DNA from: CAMDHY01 sp046156265
GTDB lineage: Bacteria; Pseudomonadota; Alphaproteobacteria; Rhizobiales; Segnochrobactraceae
Assembly (NCBI RefSeq): GCF_046156265.1
Contig: NZ_JAWDIR010000011.1
Span: 372,001-436,000, forward strand
Length of the DNA: 64,000 bases
Direction of reading: 5' to 3'
Shown: positions 51,972 to 61,061 of the stretch, piece by piece
How the letters are laid out: each line of letters opens with the position of its first letter
Position numbering within the stretch: the first letter of the stretch is position 1
The notes under the pieces: model-generated
Told to the model about the DNA's origin: nothing
Databases searched by the model: none
Seen by the model: only the letters and a program-made list of their open reading frames with translations
Translations under genes and position numbers: made by a program

Positions 51972-52644
51972 GGACGGCGAGCCGGGCCGGCCGGAGCGGA
52001 GCCGCCAAGCCGCGGCGTTCGCCGTCGCCGGTGGCACGCGCGGCTCCGGTCTCGCCTTCGTCGCGGCGGCCACGGCCGTCGGTCACCCCGTTACGGCGCT
52101 GGCCCGCGGCGTCGACGGTGCCGCCGCGGTGGCGGCGGCGGGCGGCCGCGTCGTGTCCGGCGATGCGATGGTGGCCGCCGATCTCGCGCACTTCTGCGCC
52201 GTCGCCGGCCAGGGTGCCGTCGCGGTCTCTTTCCTCGGCAGCCGGCCGGGGGAGGGGCAGGTCGACAGCGCCGGCAACATCGCCTTCATCGATGCGGCGG
52301 TGGCCGCTGGCGTCAGCCGCTTCGTGCTCGTCACGTCCCTCGGCTGCGGCGAGAGCCTGCCGCTTTTGTCGCCGCGCATGCGCGAGGTGATCGGGGCGGT
52401 GGTGGCGGAGAAGACGAAGGCCGAGGATCACCTGCGCGCGGCGCCGATCGCCTGGACGATCGTGCGGCCCGGCGGTCTCCTCGACGGACCGGCCGACGGC
52501 CACGGCCGCCTCGTCTCGGCGCCGCCGGCGATCGGGCGGATCACGCGCGGCGAACTCGCCCGCCTGGTGCTGATCGCGGCGACCGACCCGCAGTGGCGCG
52601 GGCGCGTGCTTGCAGCACAGAATCCGGTACCGACGGCCGCCTGA
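51961..52644 (+). CDS. NAD(P)-binding Rossmann-fold protein (atypical SDR)
   Basis: This 227-residue protein starts at GTG 51961 inside the end of the preceding gene. It has the nucleotide-binding motif FAVAGGTRGSGLAFV, VVSGDAMVAADLA, RFVLVTSLGCG and the later WTIVRPGGLLDGP. This is the pattern of atypical short-chain dehydrogenase proteins (NmrA/BVR-B-like), which may be reductases or regulatory sensors. The role is unknown. Overlap with the TctC-like gene suggests a two-gene operon. Confidence 0.78.
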   Translation: MASEDGEPGRPERSRQAAAFAVAGGTRGSGLAFVAAATAVGHPVTALARGVDGAAAVAAAGGRVVSGDAMVAADLAHFCAVAGQGAVAVSFLGSRPGEGQVDSAGNIAFIDAAVAAGVSRFVLVTSLGCGESLPLLSPRMREVIGAVVAEKTKAEDHLRAAPIAWTIVRPGGLLDGPADGHGRLVSAPPAIGRITRGELARLVLIAATDPQWRGRVLAAQNPVPTAA

Positions 52645-53388
52645 GTCTACGGCAGGCACCAGCGATGGCTGGACCGGGGAGGAGACATTCGCGGCGCTCC
52701 GAGCTGTCGCGATGGCAGCAGGCCTGCCTCATTTGGCTAAGCCAGGCGCCGGATCGCGGCTATCCGGCGCTGGGCCAGAAAAGCGGGCAGCATCGGCGGT
52801 GGCGATGACGCGATAGAGAATTCGCATCATCGAGAGGAAGCCGAGTTATCGAAGGGGTAGGCACAAAAAAATAAAGCAAGGCCGAAGCCTTGCCCTTTTG
52901 AGTTCCGCGTCTAACCCCCATTCCTGACGCCCGGAGATCCGTCGAGATTCTTCCGGACTTCAGGCGGCTGCGAGCTTTGCGCTGCGCCGAGGGCCTTCCT
53001 CCCAAGACTTAGACCGCGATGCCTCTTTGGCGCCGTATCGGCTCGGTGATCGGCAGCCATTTATTATGTTGCTACTCTAGCGGAGGAAAATCGGGTTGTC
53101 ATCATTTTGTGCATCGATCGCCCAACTTTTTTGCGAAGGGGGCTCGGGGCGGAATCCCGTGCCTTGCAAGGCCTTCACCGGACGCCGGCGAACGACCGCG
53201 AGGACTCGCGAACAACGCTTGGGTCACGATCGGGCCGCCTTGCCGCCGCGCTTCCGCCCTGATTTGGCCGCACGTCCGCGGGCACGTCGCCGAGAAGCCC
53301 GAGCCCTTGTGTTTTGGCGGCCGCGCGGCTTCACTCGCCGTCCCGTGCGCCCCGGCGCCCCTCGCGTTCTTGCACCGAAGAGACCTTG
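52645..53388. other. 744-bp A+T-richer spacer before proS
   Basis: No convincing protein gene is seen. A GGCTAAGCC palindrome lies at about 52735, a strong bidirectional terminator at 52876-52893, and an A+T-rich stretch at 53058-53130 that could hold promoters on either strand. The proS leader (53140-53388) shows no clear promoter. The stretch interrupts the DUF1467-proS order that is usual in the group. Confidence 0.5.
52864..52898 (-). terminator. Bidirectional terminator; possible end of a minus-strand small RNA
   Basis: GCAAGGC (52876-52882), CGAA, GCCTTGC (52887-52893) is a perfect 7-bp stem. On the minus strand the loop is TTCG and the stem is followed by TTTATTTTTTT, an excellent terminator; on the plus strand only TTTT follows. 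No minus-strand gene precedes it, so a small RNA transcribed leftward from about 53000-53100 is possible. Confidence 0.6.
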
Positions 53389-54717
53389 ATGCGCCTGTCC
53401 CGCTACTTCCTGCCTATCCTTCGCGAGACCCCCAAGGAGGCGGAGATCGTCTCGCACCGGCTGATGCTGCGGGCGGGGATGATCCGCCAGCAGTCGGCGG
53501 GCATCTACTCGTGGCTGCCGCTTGGCTTCCGCGTGCTGCAGAAGGTCGAGCAGATCGTCCGCGAGGAGCAGGACCGGGCGGGTGCCGTCGAGGTGCTGAT
53601 GCCGACCATCCAGTCGGCGGACCTGTGGCGCGAGAGCGGGCGTTACGACGCCTATGGCAAGGAGATGCTGCGCATCACCGACCGCCACGAGCGCGAGATG
53701 CTCTTCGGGCCGACCAACGAGGAGATGATCACCGAGATCTTCCGCGCCTCGGTGAAGAGCTACCGCGACCTGCCGCTCAACCTCTACCACATCCAGTGGA
53801 AGTTCCGGGACGAGGTCCGGCCGCGCTTCGGCATCATGCGCGGGCGCGAGTTCCTGATGAAGGACGCCTATTCCTTCGACATCGACCGCGACAGTGCGCG
53901 CGCCGCCTATCGGCGGATGTTCGTCGCCTATCTCAGGACCTTCCGGCGCATGGGGCTGACGGCGATCCCGATGCAGGCCGACACCGGCCCGATCGGTGGT
54001 GACCTCAGCCATGAGTTCATCATCCTCGCCGACACCGGCGAGAGCGCCGTGTTCTGCCACCGCGACCTGCTCGACCTGCCGATTCCCGGCGAGGACACGG
54101 ACTTTTCGTCTGATCTCACGCCGATCGTCGATGCCTGGACGTCGCTTTACGCGGCGACCGACGAGAAACACGACGAGGCGGCGTTCGCAGCGCTGCCGGA
54201 AGACAAGCGCGTCGCCGCCCGCGGCATCGAGGTCGGCCACATTTTCTACTTCGGCACCAAGTACTCCGAGCCGATGGGCGCGAAGGTCGCCGGCCCGGAC
54301 GGCGCCGAGCGGCCCGTCCACATGGGGTCCTACGGGGTGGGAGTGTCGCGCTTGCTGGGCGCCATCATCGAGGCGAGCCACGACGACGCCGGCATCATCT
54401 GGCCGGCCTCCGTCGCGCCGTTCCACGTCGGCCTGATCAATTTGAAGCCCGGCGACGCCAACACCGACGCCGCCTGCACGAAGCTCTATGGCGAGCTCGA
54501 GGCGGCGGGCGTCGAGGTGCTCTATGACGACACCGACAACCGCCCGGGCGCCAAGTTCGCCACGATGGACCTGATCGGGCTGCCCTGGCAGCTCGTCGTC
54601 GGGCCGCGCGGCCTCGAGAAGAACGAGGTCGAGCTCAAGCAGCGGGCGGGCGGCGAGCGCGAGGCGATGTCGACGGAGGCGGCGGTGAACAAGCTCGTCG
54701 CCGAGCTCAAGGGATGA
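53389..54717 (+). CDS. proS: Prolyl-tRNA synthetase (short alphaproteobacterial type)
   Basis: This 442-residue class II synthetase charges tRNA-Pro. Motif 1 lies in RLMLRAGMIRQQSAGIYSWL, motif 2 in KFRDEVRPRFGIMRGREFLM, motif 3 in MGSYGVGVSRLLGAIIE. It lacks the roughly 180-residue editing insertion of the E. coli enzyme, which is normal for alphaproteobacteria. ATG 53389 starts at the conserved MRLSRYFLP. Confidence 0.97.
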   Translation: MRLSRYFLPILRETPKEAEIVSHRLMLRAGMIRQQSAGIYSWLPLGFRVLQKVEQIVREEQDRAGAVEVLMPTIQSADLWRESGRYDAYGKEMLRITDRHEREMLFGPTNEEMITEIFRASVKSYRDLPLNLYHIQWKFRDEVRPRFGIMRGREFLMKDAYSFDIDRDSARAAYRRMFVAYLRTFRRMGLTAIPMQADTGPIGGDLSHEFIILADTGESAVFCHRDLLDLPIPGEDTDFSSDLTPIVDAWTSLYAATDEKHDEAAFAALPEDKRVAARGIEVGHIFYFGTKYSEPMGAKVAGPDGAERPVHMGSYGVGVSRLLGAIIEASHDDAGIIWPASVAPFHVGLINLKPGDANTDAACTKLYGELEAAGVEVLYDDTDNRPGAKFATMDLIGLPWQLVVGPRGLEKNEVELKQRAGGEREAMSTEAAVNKLVAELKG

Positions 54718-54727
54718 GGCCGCTTTC

Positions 54728-56044
54728 GTGACAGACACGTCGACGGCCGCCGACGGCACGTCCGCCGCCGCGGGCAGCGGGCGCAAGGCGGGCGTCGCGC
54801 CGTTCTCGGCGCTCGAATGGCTGATCGCCGGGCGCTATCTGCGCTCGCGGCGGCGCGAGGCGTTCATCTCGGTAATCGCCGGCTTCTCGTTCCTTGGGAT
54901 CATGCTCGGCGTCGCCACCCTCATCATCGTCATGGCGGTGATGAACGGCTTCCGGAACGAGCTGATGACGAAGATCCTCGGCATCAACGGCCACATGCTG
55001 GTGCAGCCGATCGACGGCCCGCTGACCGACTTCGCCGACGTGACGGCAAGGCTCGCCGGCGTGCCCGGCGTGCGGGCGGTGGTGCCCTATGTCGAGGGGC
55101 AGGCGCTAATCTCGGCGGCGGCCGGCTCGTCCGGCGTGCTGGCGCGCGGCATGTCGGCGGAGGATCTCGGCAAGCTCGCGCTCGTCGCGGGCACCATCCG
55201 CGAGGGCAGCCTCGACGGCTTCGACACCGGCGGCGGCATCGCCATCGGCACGCGTCTGGCGCGCACGCTCGGTGTCTCGGCCGGCGATCCCATCACCCTC
55301 GTCTCGCCGCGCGGCACCGTCACGCCGTTCGGCATGACGCCGCGCGTGCAGACCTATCCGGTGGCGGCGATCTTCGAGATCGGCATGTCGGAGTTCGATT
55401 CCTCCGTCGTCTTCATGCCGTTCGAGGAGGGGCAGCTCTATTTCAACCAGGAAGGCCAGGCGACGGCGATCGAGGTCTATCTCGACGATCCCGGGCGGGT
55501 GGCCGAGTTCCGGTCCGTGATCGAGGAGGCGGCCGGGCGACCCGCCTTCGTTCTCGACTGGACGCAGCGCCATGCCACCTTCTTCCAGGCGCTGCAGGTC
55601 GAGCGCAACGTGATGTTCCTGATCCTCACCTTGATCGTGCTGGTGGCGGCGCTCAACATCGTCTCCGGCCTCACCATGCTGGTGAAGGACAAGGGCCACG
55701 ACATCGCCATCCTGCGCACCATGGGGGCGACGCGCGGCACCATCCTGCGGGTCTTCTTCATCACCGGGGCGAGCATCGGCGTCGTCGGCACGATCGCCGG
55801 CGTCGTGCTCGGCACGGTCGTCTGCCTCAACGTCGAGAACATCCGGCAAGGCATCGCCTGGCTGACCTCCACCGAGCTGTTCTCGCCGGAGCTCTATTAT
55901 CTGAGCCGGCTGCCGGCCGACATGGAGGCGAGCGAGACGGTGACGATCGTGGTGATGGCGCTGCTGCTCTCCTTCCTCGCCACCCTCTATCCGGCCTGGA
56001 AAGCGGCGCGGCTCGACCCGGTCGAGGGGCTTCGGCGCGAATGA
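54728..56044 (+). CDS. lolC: Lipoprotein-releasing ABC transporter permease LolC/LolE
   Basis: This 438-residue permease has the MacB-core plus FtsX organisation: helix 1 in FSFLGIMLGVATLIIVMAVM, a large periplasmic domain (about 80-290), and three C-terminal helices. LNIVSGLTMLVKDKGHDIAI and LRTMGATRGTILRVF are conserved Lol motifs. It extracts lipoproteins from the inner membrane for LolA. GTG start 54728; the stop overlaps lolD. Confidence 0.95.
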   Translation: MTDTSTAADGTSAAAGSGRKAGVAPFSALEWLIAGRYLRSRRREAFISVIAGFSFLGIMLGVATLIIVMAVMNGFRNELMTKILGINGHMLVQPIDGPLTDFADVTARLAGVPGVRAVVPYVEGQALISAAAGSSGVLARGMSAEDLGKLALVAGTIREGSLDGFDTGGGIAIGTRLARTLGVSAGDPITLVSPRGTVTPFGMTPRVQTYPVAAIFEIGMSEFDSSVVFMPFEEGQLYFNQEGQATAIEVYLDDPGRVAEFRSVIEEAAGRPAFVLDWTQRHATFFQALQVERNVMFLILTLIVLVAALNIVSGLTMLVKDKGHDIAILRTMGATRGTILRVFFITGASIGVVGTIAGVVLGTVVCLNVENIRQGIAWLTSTELFSPELYYLSRLPADMEASETVTIVVMALLLSFLATLYPAWKAARLDPVEGLRRE

Positions 56045-56733
56045 GCGATCTGCCCAACGGCGAGGCGCTCGGGCTCTCCGGCGTCATCCATGCCTATCGT
56101 GAGGGCGAGGGCCGGCTCGAGATCCTGAAAGGGGCCGAGCTGTCGATCGCCGCCGGCGAGATGGTGGCGCTCGTCGCCCCGTCCGGTGCCGGCAAGTCGA
56201 CGCTGCTCCACATCGCCGGGCTGCTCGAGCGGCCGGAGGCCGGCGAGGTTCGCATCGCCGGGCGCCCCTGCGGCGGGCTACCGGACAACGAGCGGACGCG
56301 GGTACGCCGCGAGGCGGTCGGCTTTGTCTACCAGTTCCACCACCTGTTGCCGGACTTCACGGCGCTCGAGAACGTCGTGCTGCCGCAGCGCCTCGCCGGG
56401 CTCGAGCGGCGCGAGGCCGAGCGGCGGGGGCGGGAACTGCTCACCTACATGCGGATCGACCACCGGGCCGCGCACGTGCCGGGGGAGCTCTCGGGCGGCG
56501 AGCGCCAGCGCGTCGCGATCGCGCGCGCCGTCGCCAACGCGCCGCGGCTGCTGCTCGCCGACGAGCCGACGGGCAACCTCGACCCGAAGACGGCTGGCCA
56601 GGTGTTCGACGCCCTGACGGCGCTGGTGCGCGCCTCCGGTCTCGCCACCCTGATCGCCACCCACAACCTCGAGCTCGCCCACCGCATGGACCGGCGCATC
56701 ACGCTCATCGACGGGCGCGTGGCGGAGCTGTGA
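56041..56733 (+). CDS. lolD: Lipoprotein-releasing system ATP-binding protein LolD
   Basis: This 230-residue ABC ATPase has Walker A APSGAGKST, Q-loop GFVYQFHHLLPDF, signature LSGGERQRVAIARA and Walker B LLLADEPTGNLDP. YQFHHLLPDFTALENV is typical of LolD. It powers the LolC/E complex. ATG overlaps the lolC stop by four bases. In many relatives dnaE follows lolD; here a repeat element and a helicase gene do. Confidence 0.95.
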   Translation: MSDLPNGEALGLSGVIHAYREGEGRLEILKGAELSIAAGEMVALVAPSGAGKSTLLHIAGLLERPEAGEVRIAGRPCGGLPDNERTRVRREAVGFVYQFHHLLPDFTALENVVLPQRLAGLERREAERRGRELLTYMRIDHRAAHVPGELSGGERQRVAIARAVANAPRLLLADEPTGNLDPKTAGQVFDALTALVRASGLATLIATHNLELAHRMDRRITLIDGRVAEL

Positions 56734-56814
56734 GGGGTGACGAAGCGGTGTTTCCGTTTCGTTCGTGACGCGATAGGTTGCTGCCCTATGGCTCCGGCGC
56801 GCTGAGCGCGCCGG

Positions 56815-56968
56815 CCCTCATCCGCCCTTCGGGCACCTTCTCCCGCAGGCGGGAGAAGGGGAACGCGGCAGTCGTTTTGCACACGCTGATCCTTTCGAGA
56901 TGCCGAAGGTGGCCTCTCCCTTCTCCCAGCCCCGCTGGGAGAAGGTGGCGCGCAGCGCCGGATGAGGG
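56815..56968. repeat. Long inverted-repeat element (family C)
   Basis: The left arm CCCTCATCCG, a GCCCTTCGGGC hairpin, CACCTTCTCCC, a CGCAGGCGG turn and GGGAGAAGGGG is matched in inverse by the right arm TCCCTTCTCCC, AGCCCCGCT, GGGAGAAGGTG, GCGCGCAGCGC, CGGATGAGGG. It fills most of the 292-base gap between lolD and the helicase gene. Elements of this design are widespread in Rhizobiales genomes. Confidence 0.75.
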
Positions 56969-57025
56969 TCCGCGAAGCGCAGCGGAGCGGGGGCGGCAGG
57001 GCGCCGCGTCGGCCGGAGCGCCCGC

Positions 57026-59548
57026 GTGACCGCCCGCGTCCCGCCGCCCCCGACCGATGAGCCGCCGATCCTGCCCGCGGCATTCGCCGGCTGGTTCGCC
57101 GGGCGGGGGTGGACGCCGCGGCCGCACCAGATCGCGCTGCTCGACCACGCCCGCGCCGGCCGCTCGGCGCTGCTGATCGCCCCGACGGGGGCCGGCAAGA
57201 CGCTTGCCGGCTTCCTGCCGACGCTGGTGCGGCTCACCGCGGAGAAGGCGGCGGCGCGCGGCCGGGTCAGCGGGCGCCCGCCGGCCCGCACCGGTATCCG
57301 CACGCTCTACATCTCGCCGCTGAAGGCGCTCGCCGTCGATGTCGCCCGCAACCTCGGCACGCCGGTGCTGGAGATGGGGCTGCCGATCTCGGTCGAGACC
57401 CGCACCGGCGACACGCCCGTGCACAAGCGGCGGCGGCAGAAGCTCGCGCCGCCCGACATCCTGCTGACGACGCCCGAGCAGCTGGCCTTGCTGATCTCGG
57501 CGCGCGACGCCGACCGCTTCTTCTCCGACCTCGACGAGGTGGTGCTCGACGAGCTGCACGCGCTGGTGACGTCGAAGCGCGGCGACCTGCTGTCGCTCGG
57601 GCTGGCGCGGCTCAGGCGCCTCGCGCCGGGCCTGCGCTTCACCGGGCTGTCGGCCACCGTCGCCGACCCGGACGGCTTGCGCGAATGGCTCGGCGGGGTG
57701 GCGACGCCGGCGGAGCTGGTGACGGTCGCGGGCGGCGCGAAGCCGAACATCTCGATCCTCGACACCGAGGAGCGCATTCCGTGGGCCGGCCACTCGGCGG
57801 CGCACGCGCTCGCCGACGTCTACGCGCTGATCAAGGCGCACAAGACGACCCTCGTCTTCGTCAACACCCGCAGCCAGGCGGAGCGGCTGTTCCACGCGCT
57901 GTGGACGATCAACGACGACACCCTGCCGATCGCCCTCCACCACGGCTCGCTCGACCGCGAGCAGCGCCGGCGCGTCGAGGCGGCGATGGCGGAGAACCGG
58001 CTGAAGGCGGTGGTCTGCACCTCCACCCTCGACCTCGGCATCGACTGGGGCGACGTCGATCTCGTCGTCCACGTCGGCGCGCCGAAGGGGGCGAGCCGGC
58101 TCGCCCAGCGCATCGGGCGCGCCAACCACCGCCTCGACGAGCCGTCGAAGGCGGTGCTGGTGCCGGCGAACCGCTTCGAGGTGCTGGAGTGCCGGGCGGC
58201 GGTGGACGGCAACTATCTCGGCGCGCAGGACACTCCGCCCCTGAAGGCGGGTGCATTGGATGTGCTCGCCCAGCACGTCCTCGGTATGGCCTGTGCCCGC
58301 GCCTTCGAGGCGGACGCGCTCTACGCCGAGGTGACATCGGCCTGGCCCTACCGCGAGCTCGACCGGGCGACCTTCGACCGCGTCGTCGACTTCGTCGCCA
58401 CAGGCGGCTACGCGCTCAGGGCCTACGAGCGCTACGCCAAGATCCGCAAGGGGCAGGACGGGCTGTGGCGGGTGACGAACCCGCAGGTGGCGCAGCAGTA
58501 CCGGCTGAACGTCGGCACCATCATCGAGGCGCCGCTCCTGAAGGTGCGGCTGATCGGCAAGCGCTCGTCCGTCGGCCGCGGCGGACGGGTGCTCGGCGAG
58601 ATCGAGGAGTACTTCATCGAGACGCTCTCGCCGGGCGACAGCTTCCTGTTCGCTGGCGAGGTGCTGCAGCTCGAAGGCGTGCGGGAGACCGAGGCGTTCG
58701 TTTCGCGGGCGAAGAGCGACGAGCCGAAGATCCCGGCCTATGCCGGCGGCAAGTTCCCGCTCTCGACCTATCTTGCTGCGGAGGTGAGGGCGATGCTTGC
58801 CGACCCGTCGCGCTGGCCGTCGCTGCCGCCGCAGGTGGGCGAGTGGCTCGCCATGCAGAAGCTGAAGTCGGTGCTGCCGTCGCGCGAGGAGATGCTGGTC
58901 GAGACCTTCCGGCGGGGCGACCGCTTCTATCTCGTCGCCTACCCGTTCGAGGGACGGCTCGCCCACCAGACCCTCGGCATGCTGCTGACGCGGCGGCTCG
59001 ACCGGCTGGGGCTGAAGCCGGTCGGCTTCGTCGCCACCGACTACGCCATCTCGGTGTGGGGCCTCGAGGACATGGGGCGCGCCTTCGAGCGCGGCCGGCC
59101 GACGCTCGGCGCCCTCTTCGACGCCGACATGCTGGGCGACGACCTCGAGGAGTGGCTCGCCGAGAGCTACCTGATGAAGCGCACGTTCCGGGCCTGTGCG
59201 CTGATCGCCGGGCTCGTCGAGCGGCGCCATCCGGGCAAGGAGAAGTCCGGCCGGCAGGTGACGGTGTCGACCGACCTCGTCTACGACGTGCTGCGCTCCC
59301 ACGAGCCCGACCACATCCTGATGCGCGCCACCTGGGAGGACGCCTCGCGGACGCTGCTCGACGTCGGCCGGCTGTCGGACATGCTCTCGCGCATCCGGGG
59401 GCGAATCGTGCACAAGAGGCTCGAGCGAATCTCCCCGCTCGCCGTGCCGATCCTGCTCGAGATCGGCCGCGAATCGGTGTCGGGGGCGGCAGACGAGACG
59501 ATCCTGGCCGAAAGCGCCGAGGAGCTGATCGAGGAGGCGATGGGGTGA
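57026..59548 (+). CDS. Lhr-like DEXH-box DNA helicase ('ligase-associated' DNA damage response type)
   Basis: This 840-residue SF2 helicase has motif I APTGAGKTLAGFLPTL, motif II VVLDELHAL (DELH box), motif III TGLSATVADPDGL, and motifs V-VI in STLDLGIDWGDVDLVVHVGA and AQRIGRANHRLDEPSKAVLV. Winged-helix and Lhr C-terminal regions follow. Proteins of this kind are grouped with an ATP-dependent DNA ligase, an MBL exonuclease and PdeM in bacterial repair clusters. Only PdeM is adjacent here. Start GTG 57026; its stop overlaps the phosphoesterase GTG. Confidence 0.9.
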   Translation: MTARVPPPPTDEPPILPAAFAGWFAGRGWTPRPHQIALLDHARAGRSALLIAPTGAGKTLAGFLPTLVRLTAEKAAARGRVSGRPPARTGIRTLYISPLKALAVDVARNLGTPVLEMGLPISVETRTGDTPVHKRRRQKLAPPDILLTTPEQLALLISARDADRFFSDLDEVVLDELHALVTSKRGDLLSLGLARLRRLAPGLRFTGLSATVADPDGLREWLGGVATPAELVTVAGGAKPNISILDTEERIPWAGHSAAHALADVYALIKAHKTTLVFVNTRSQAERLFHALWTINDDTLPIALHHGSLDREQRRRVEAAMAENRLKAVVCTSTLDLGIDWGDVDLVVHVGAPKGASRLAQRIGRANHRLDEPSKAVLVPANRFEVLECRAAVDGNYLGAQDTPPLKAGALDVLAQHVLGMACARAFEADALYAEVTSAWPYRELDRATFDRVVDFVATGGYALRAYERYAKIRKGQDGLWRVTNPQVAQQYRLNVGTIIEAPLLKVRLIGKRSSVGRGGRVLGEIEEYFIETLSPGDSFLFAGEVLQLEGVRETEAFVSRAKSDEPKIPAYAGGKFPLSTYLAAEVRAMLADPSRWPSLPPQVGEWLAMQKLKSVLPSREEMLVETFRRGDRFYLVAYPFEGRLAHQTLGMLLTRRLDRLGLKPVGFVATDYAISVWGLEDMGRAFERGRPTLGALFDADMLGDDLEEWLAESYLMKRTFRACALIAGLVERRHPGKEKSGRQVTVSTDLVYDVLRSHEPDHILMRATWEDASRTLLDVGRLSDMLSRIRGRIVHKRLERISPLAVPILLEIGRESVSGAADETILAESAEELIEEAMG

Positions 59549-60282
59549 CGGGGGCCGTGGCGGCGATGGGCGGGACGGAACGGGCGGCCGCTGCGCCGGC
59601 CGGGCTCGCCGTCGCGCGGGTCGGCGGCATCACCGTCGAGCTGCACCCCTCCGGCGCGCTCTGGCTGTCGGCGACGCGCACGCTGGTGGTGGCCGACCTG
59701 CACTTCGAGAAGGCCTCGAGCTTCGCCCGCCTCGGCCAGTTGCTGCCGCCCTACGACACGGCGATCACGCTGACGCGGCTCGAGGCCGTGGTGGCGGCGC
59801 TGGCGCCGGACCGGGTGGTGGCGCTCGGCGATTCCTTCCACGACCGTGGCGGGGCGGGGCGACTGTCGCCGGCGGACGCGGCGCGGCTCGCGGCCCTCGT
59901 CGGCGGGCGCGAGTGGCTGTGGATCACCGGCAACCACGATCCGGAGATCGCCGACCACGTCGGCGGCGCGCGGGCCGCAGATGCCGAAATCGGCGGGCTC
60001 GTCTTCCGCCACGAACCGTCGGCGACCTTCGTCGAGGGGGAGGTCTGCGGCCACCTGCACCCGGCGCTGACCGTGGTGGGGCGGGGCAGAGGGGTCAGGC
60101 GGCGCTGCTTCGCCACCGACGGCCACCGGCTGGTGCTGCCGGCGTTCGGCTCGCTCGCCGGCGGGCTCGACCTGTTCGACCACGCCTTCGCGCGGGTGCT
60201 GTCGCGGGCGCGCACGGTGGCGCACCTGATCGGCACCGAGCGGCTCTACCGGATTCCCCTCACGGCCGCCCGCGGGCGCTGA
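59545..60282 (+). CDS. pdeM: Ligase-associated metallophosphoesterase PdeM
   Basis: This 245-residue calcineurin-like phosphoesterase has motifs VVADLHFEKASSFARLG, ALGDSFHDRGG, WITGNHDPEI and VCGHLHPAL, giving the Asp/His/Asn metal ligands. LHPSGALWLSATRTLVVADL is typical of PdeM. It is thought to act as an endonuclease or phosphodiesterase in the same repair pathway as the overlapping helicase gene. Start GTG 59545 overlaps the helicase stop; ATG 59566 is an alternative. Confidence 0.87.
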   Translation: MTGAVAAMGGTERAAAAPAGLAVARVGGITVELHPSGALWLSATRTLVVADLHFEKASSFARLGQLLPPYDTAITLTRLEAVVAALAPDRVVALGDSFHDRGGAGRLSPADAARLAALVGGREWLWITGNHDPEIADHVGGARAADAEIGGLVFRHEPSATFVEGEVCGHLHPALTVVGRGRGVRRRCFATDGHRLVLPAFGSLAGGLDLFDHAFARVLSRARTVAHLIGTERLYRIPLTAARGR

Positions 60283-60305
60283 AGTCGCCGGTTCCCTGAT
60301 CGGCC

Positions 60306-61061
60306 TCAGTCGCGGCGGAAGACGACGCCGCCGAGCCAGCCGGCGAAGATCGCCATCGCCACCACGACGAAGCCGTAGAGCAGCGGCTGCTCGCCGGCGA
60401 TGACGTGGACGGCATCCTCGAAACCGGTCTTCTCGACGGCGAGGTCGGCGATGTTGTGGGCGAGCAGGGCGCCGTCGCCGAACAGGCTGATCTCCACGGT
60501 GAAGCGGCCGTCGGGCACGGTGCCCGGCAGCGGCACGCCGACCTGGAAGAAGGTCGGCGTCAGCATCGTCACCGTGCCGCCGCGCTGCGCGAACAGGCCG
60601 GCGCTCTCGCGGATGCGGATGAGCGCATCGCGGAAGGGTTCGTTGCCCTTGCCGGGGCCACGGCCGAAATCGGCGTAGCGCAGGCCGAGGTCGTGGGCGG
60701 AGAGGATCTCCGGGCTGGTGATCTCGTCGAGCGGGCGGGTGGAATCGACGGAGTAGAACGACGGCGCCTCCGGAAAGCGCTCCGATTCCCGGTTCACCCA
60801 GATGCCGAAGGTGCGCTGCTTGCGGCGCGCTACCACCTCCTCGTCCGGCCCGCGAACGACGACGACGACGTCGTAGCCGCCCGGACGCGCGACAGTGGCC
60901 GCATCGCGCTCGACGACGCCGAAGACGACGAGCGTGGTGCCGGAGAAATCCGACGAGATCTCGATCCGCGAGGAGGAGACCGAGGCGACGAGCGTCTCGG
61001 CCGCGGCCGGCGCCGCCGTCGCGAGCGCGGCCAGCAGGGCGAGGGCGAGGCGCCTCACCAT
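60306..61061 (-). CDS. TIGR02186 family membrane-anchored protein
   Basis: This 251-residue protein has an N-terminal signal peptide (RRLALALLAALATAAPAAAE), a large periplasmic domain containing GTTLVVFGVVERDAA and RTFGIWVNRESERFP, and a C-terminal membrane helix (LLYGFVVVAMAIFAGWLGGV). This is the layout of the alphaproteobacterial TIGR02186 family, which usually lies next to a TSUP-family permease, as here (7-bp overlap). A joint role in sulfur-compound export is plausible but unproven. Confidence 0.85.
   Translation of the reverse strand: MVRRLALALLAALATAAPAAAETLVASVSSSRIEISSDFSGTTLVVFGVVERDAATVARPGGYDVVVVVRGPDEEVVARRKQRTFGIWVNRESERFPEAPSFYSVDSTRPLDEITSPEILSAHDLGLRYADFGRGPGKGNEPFRDALIRIRESAGLFAQRGGTVTMLTPTFFQVGVPLPGTVPDGRFTVEISLFGDGALLAHNIADLAVEKTGFEDAVHVIAGEQPLLYGFVVVAMAIFAGWLGGVVFRRD

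Noticed and set aside
52760..53005. 81-codon minus-strand frame before proS
   Set aside because: It reads straight through the strong terminator stem at 52876-52893 and has no recognisable start or family.
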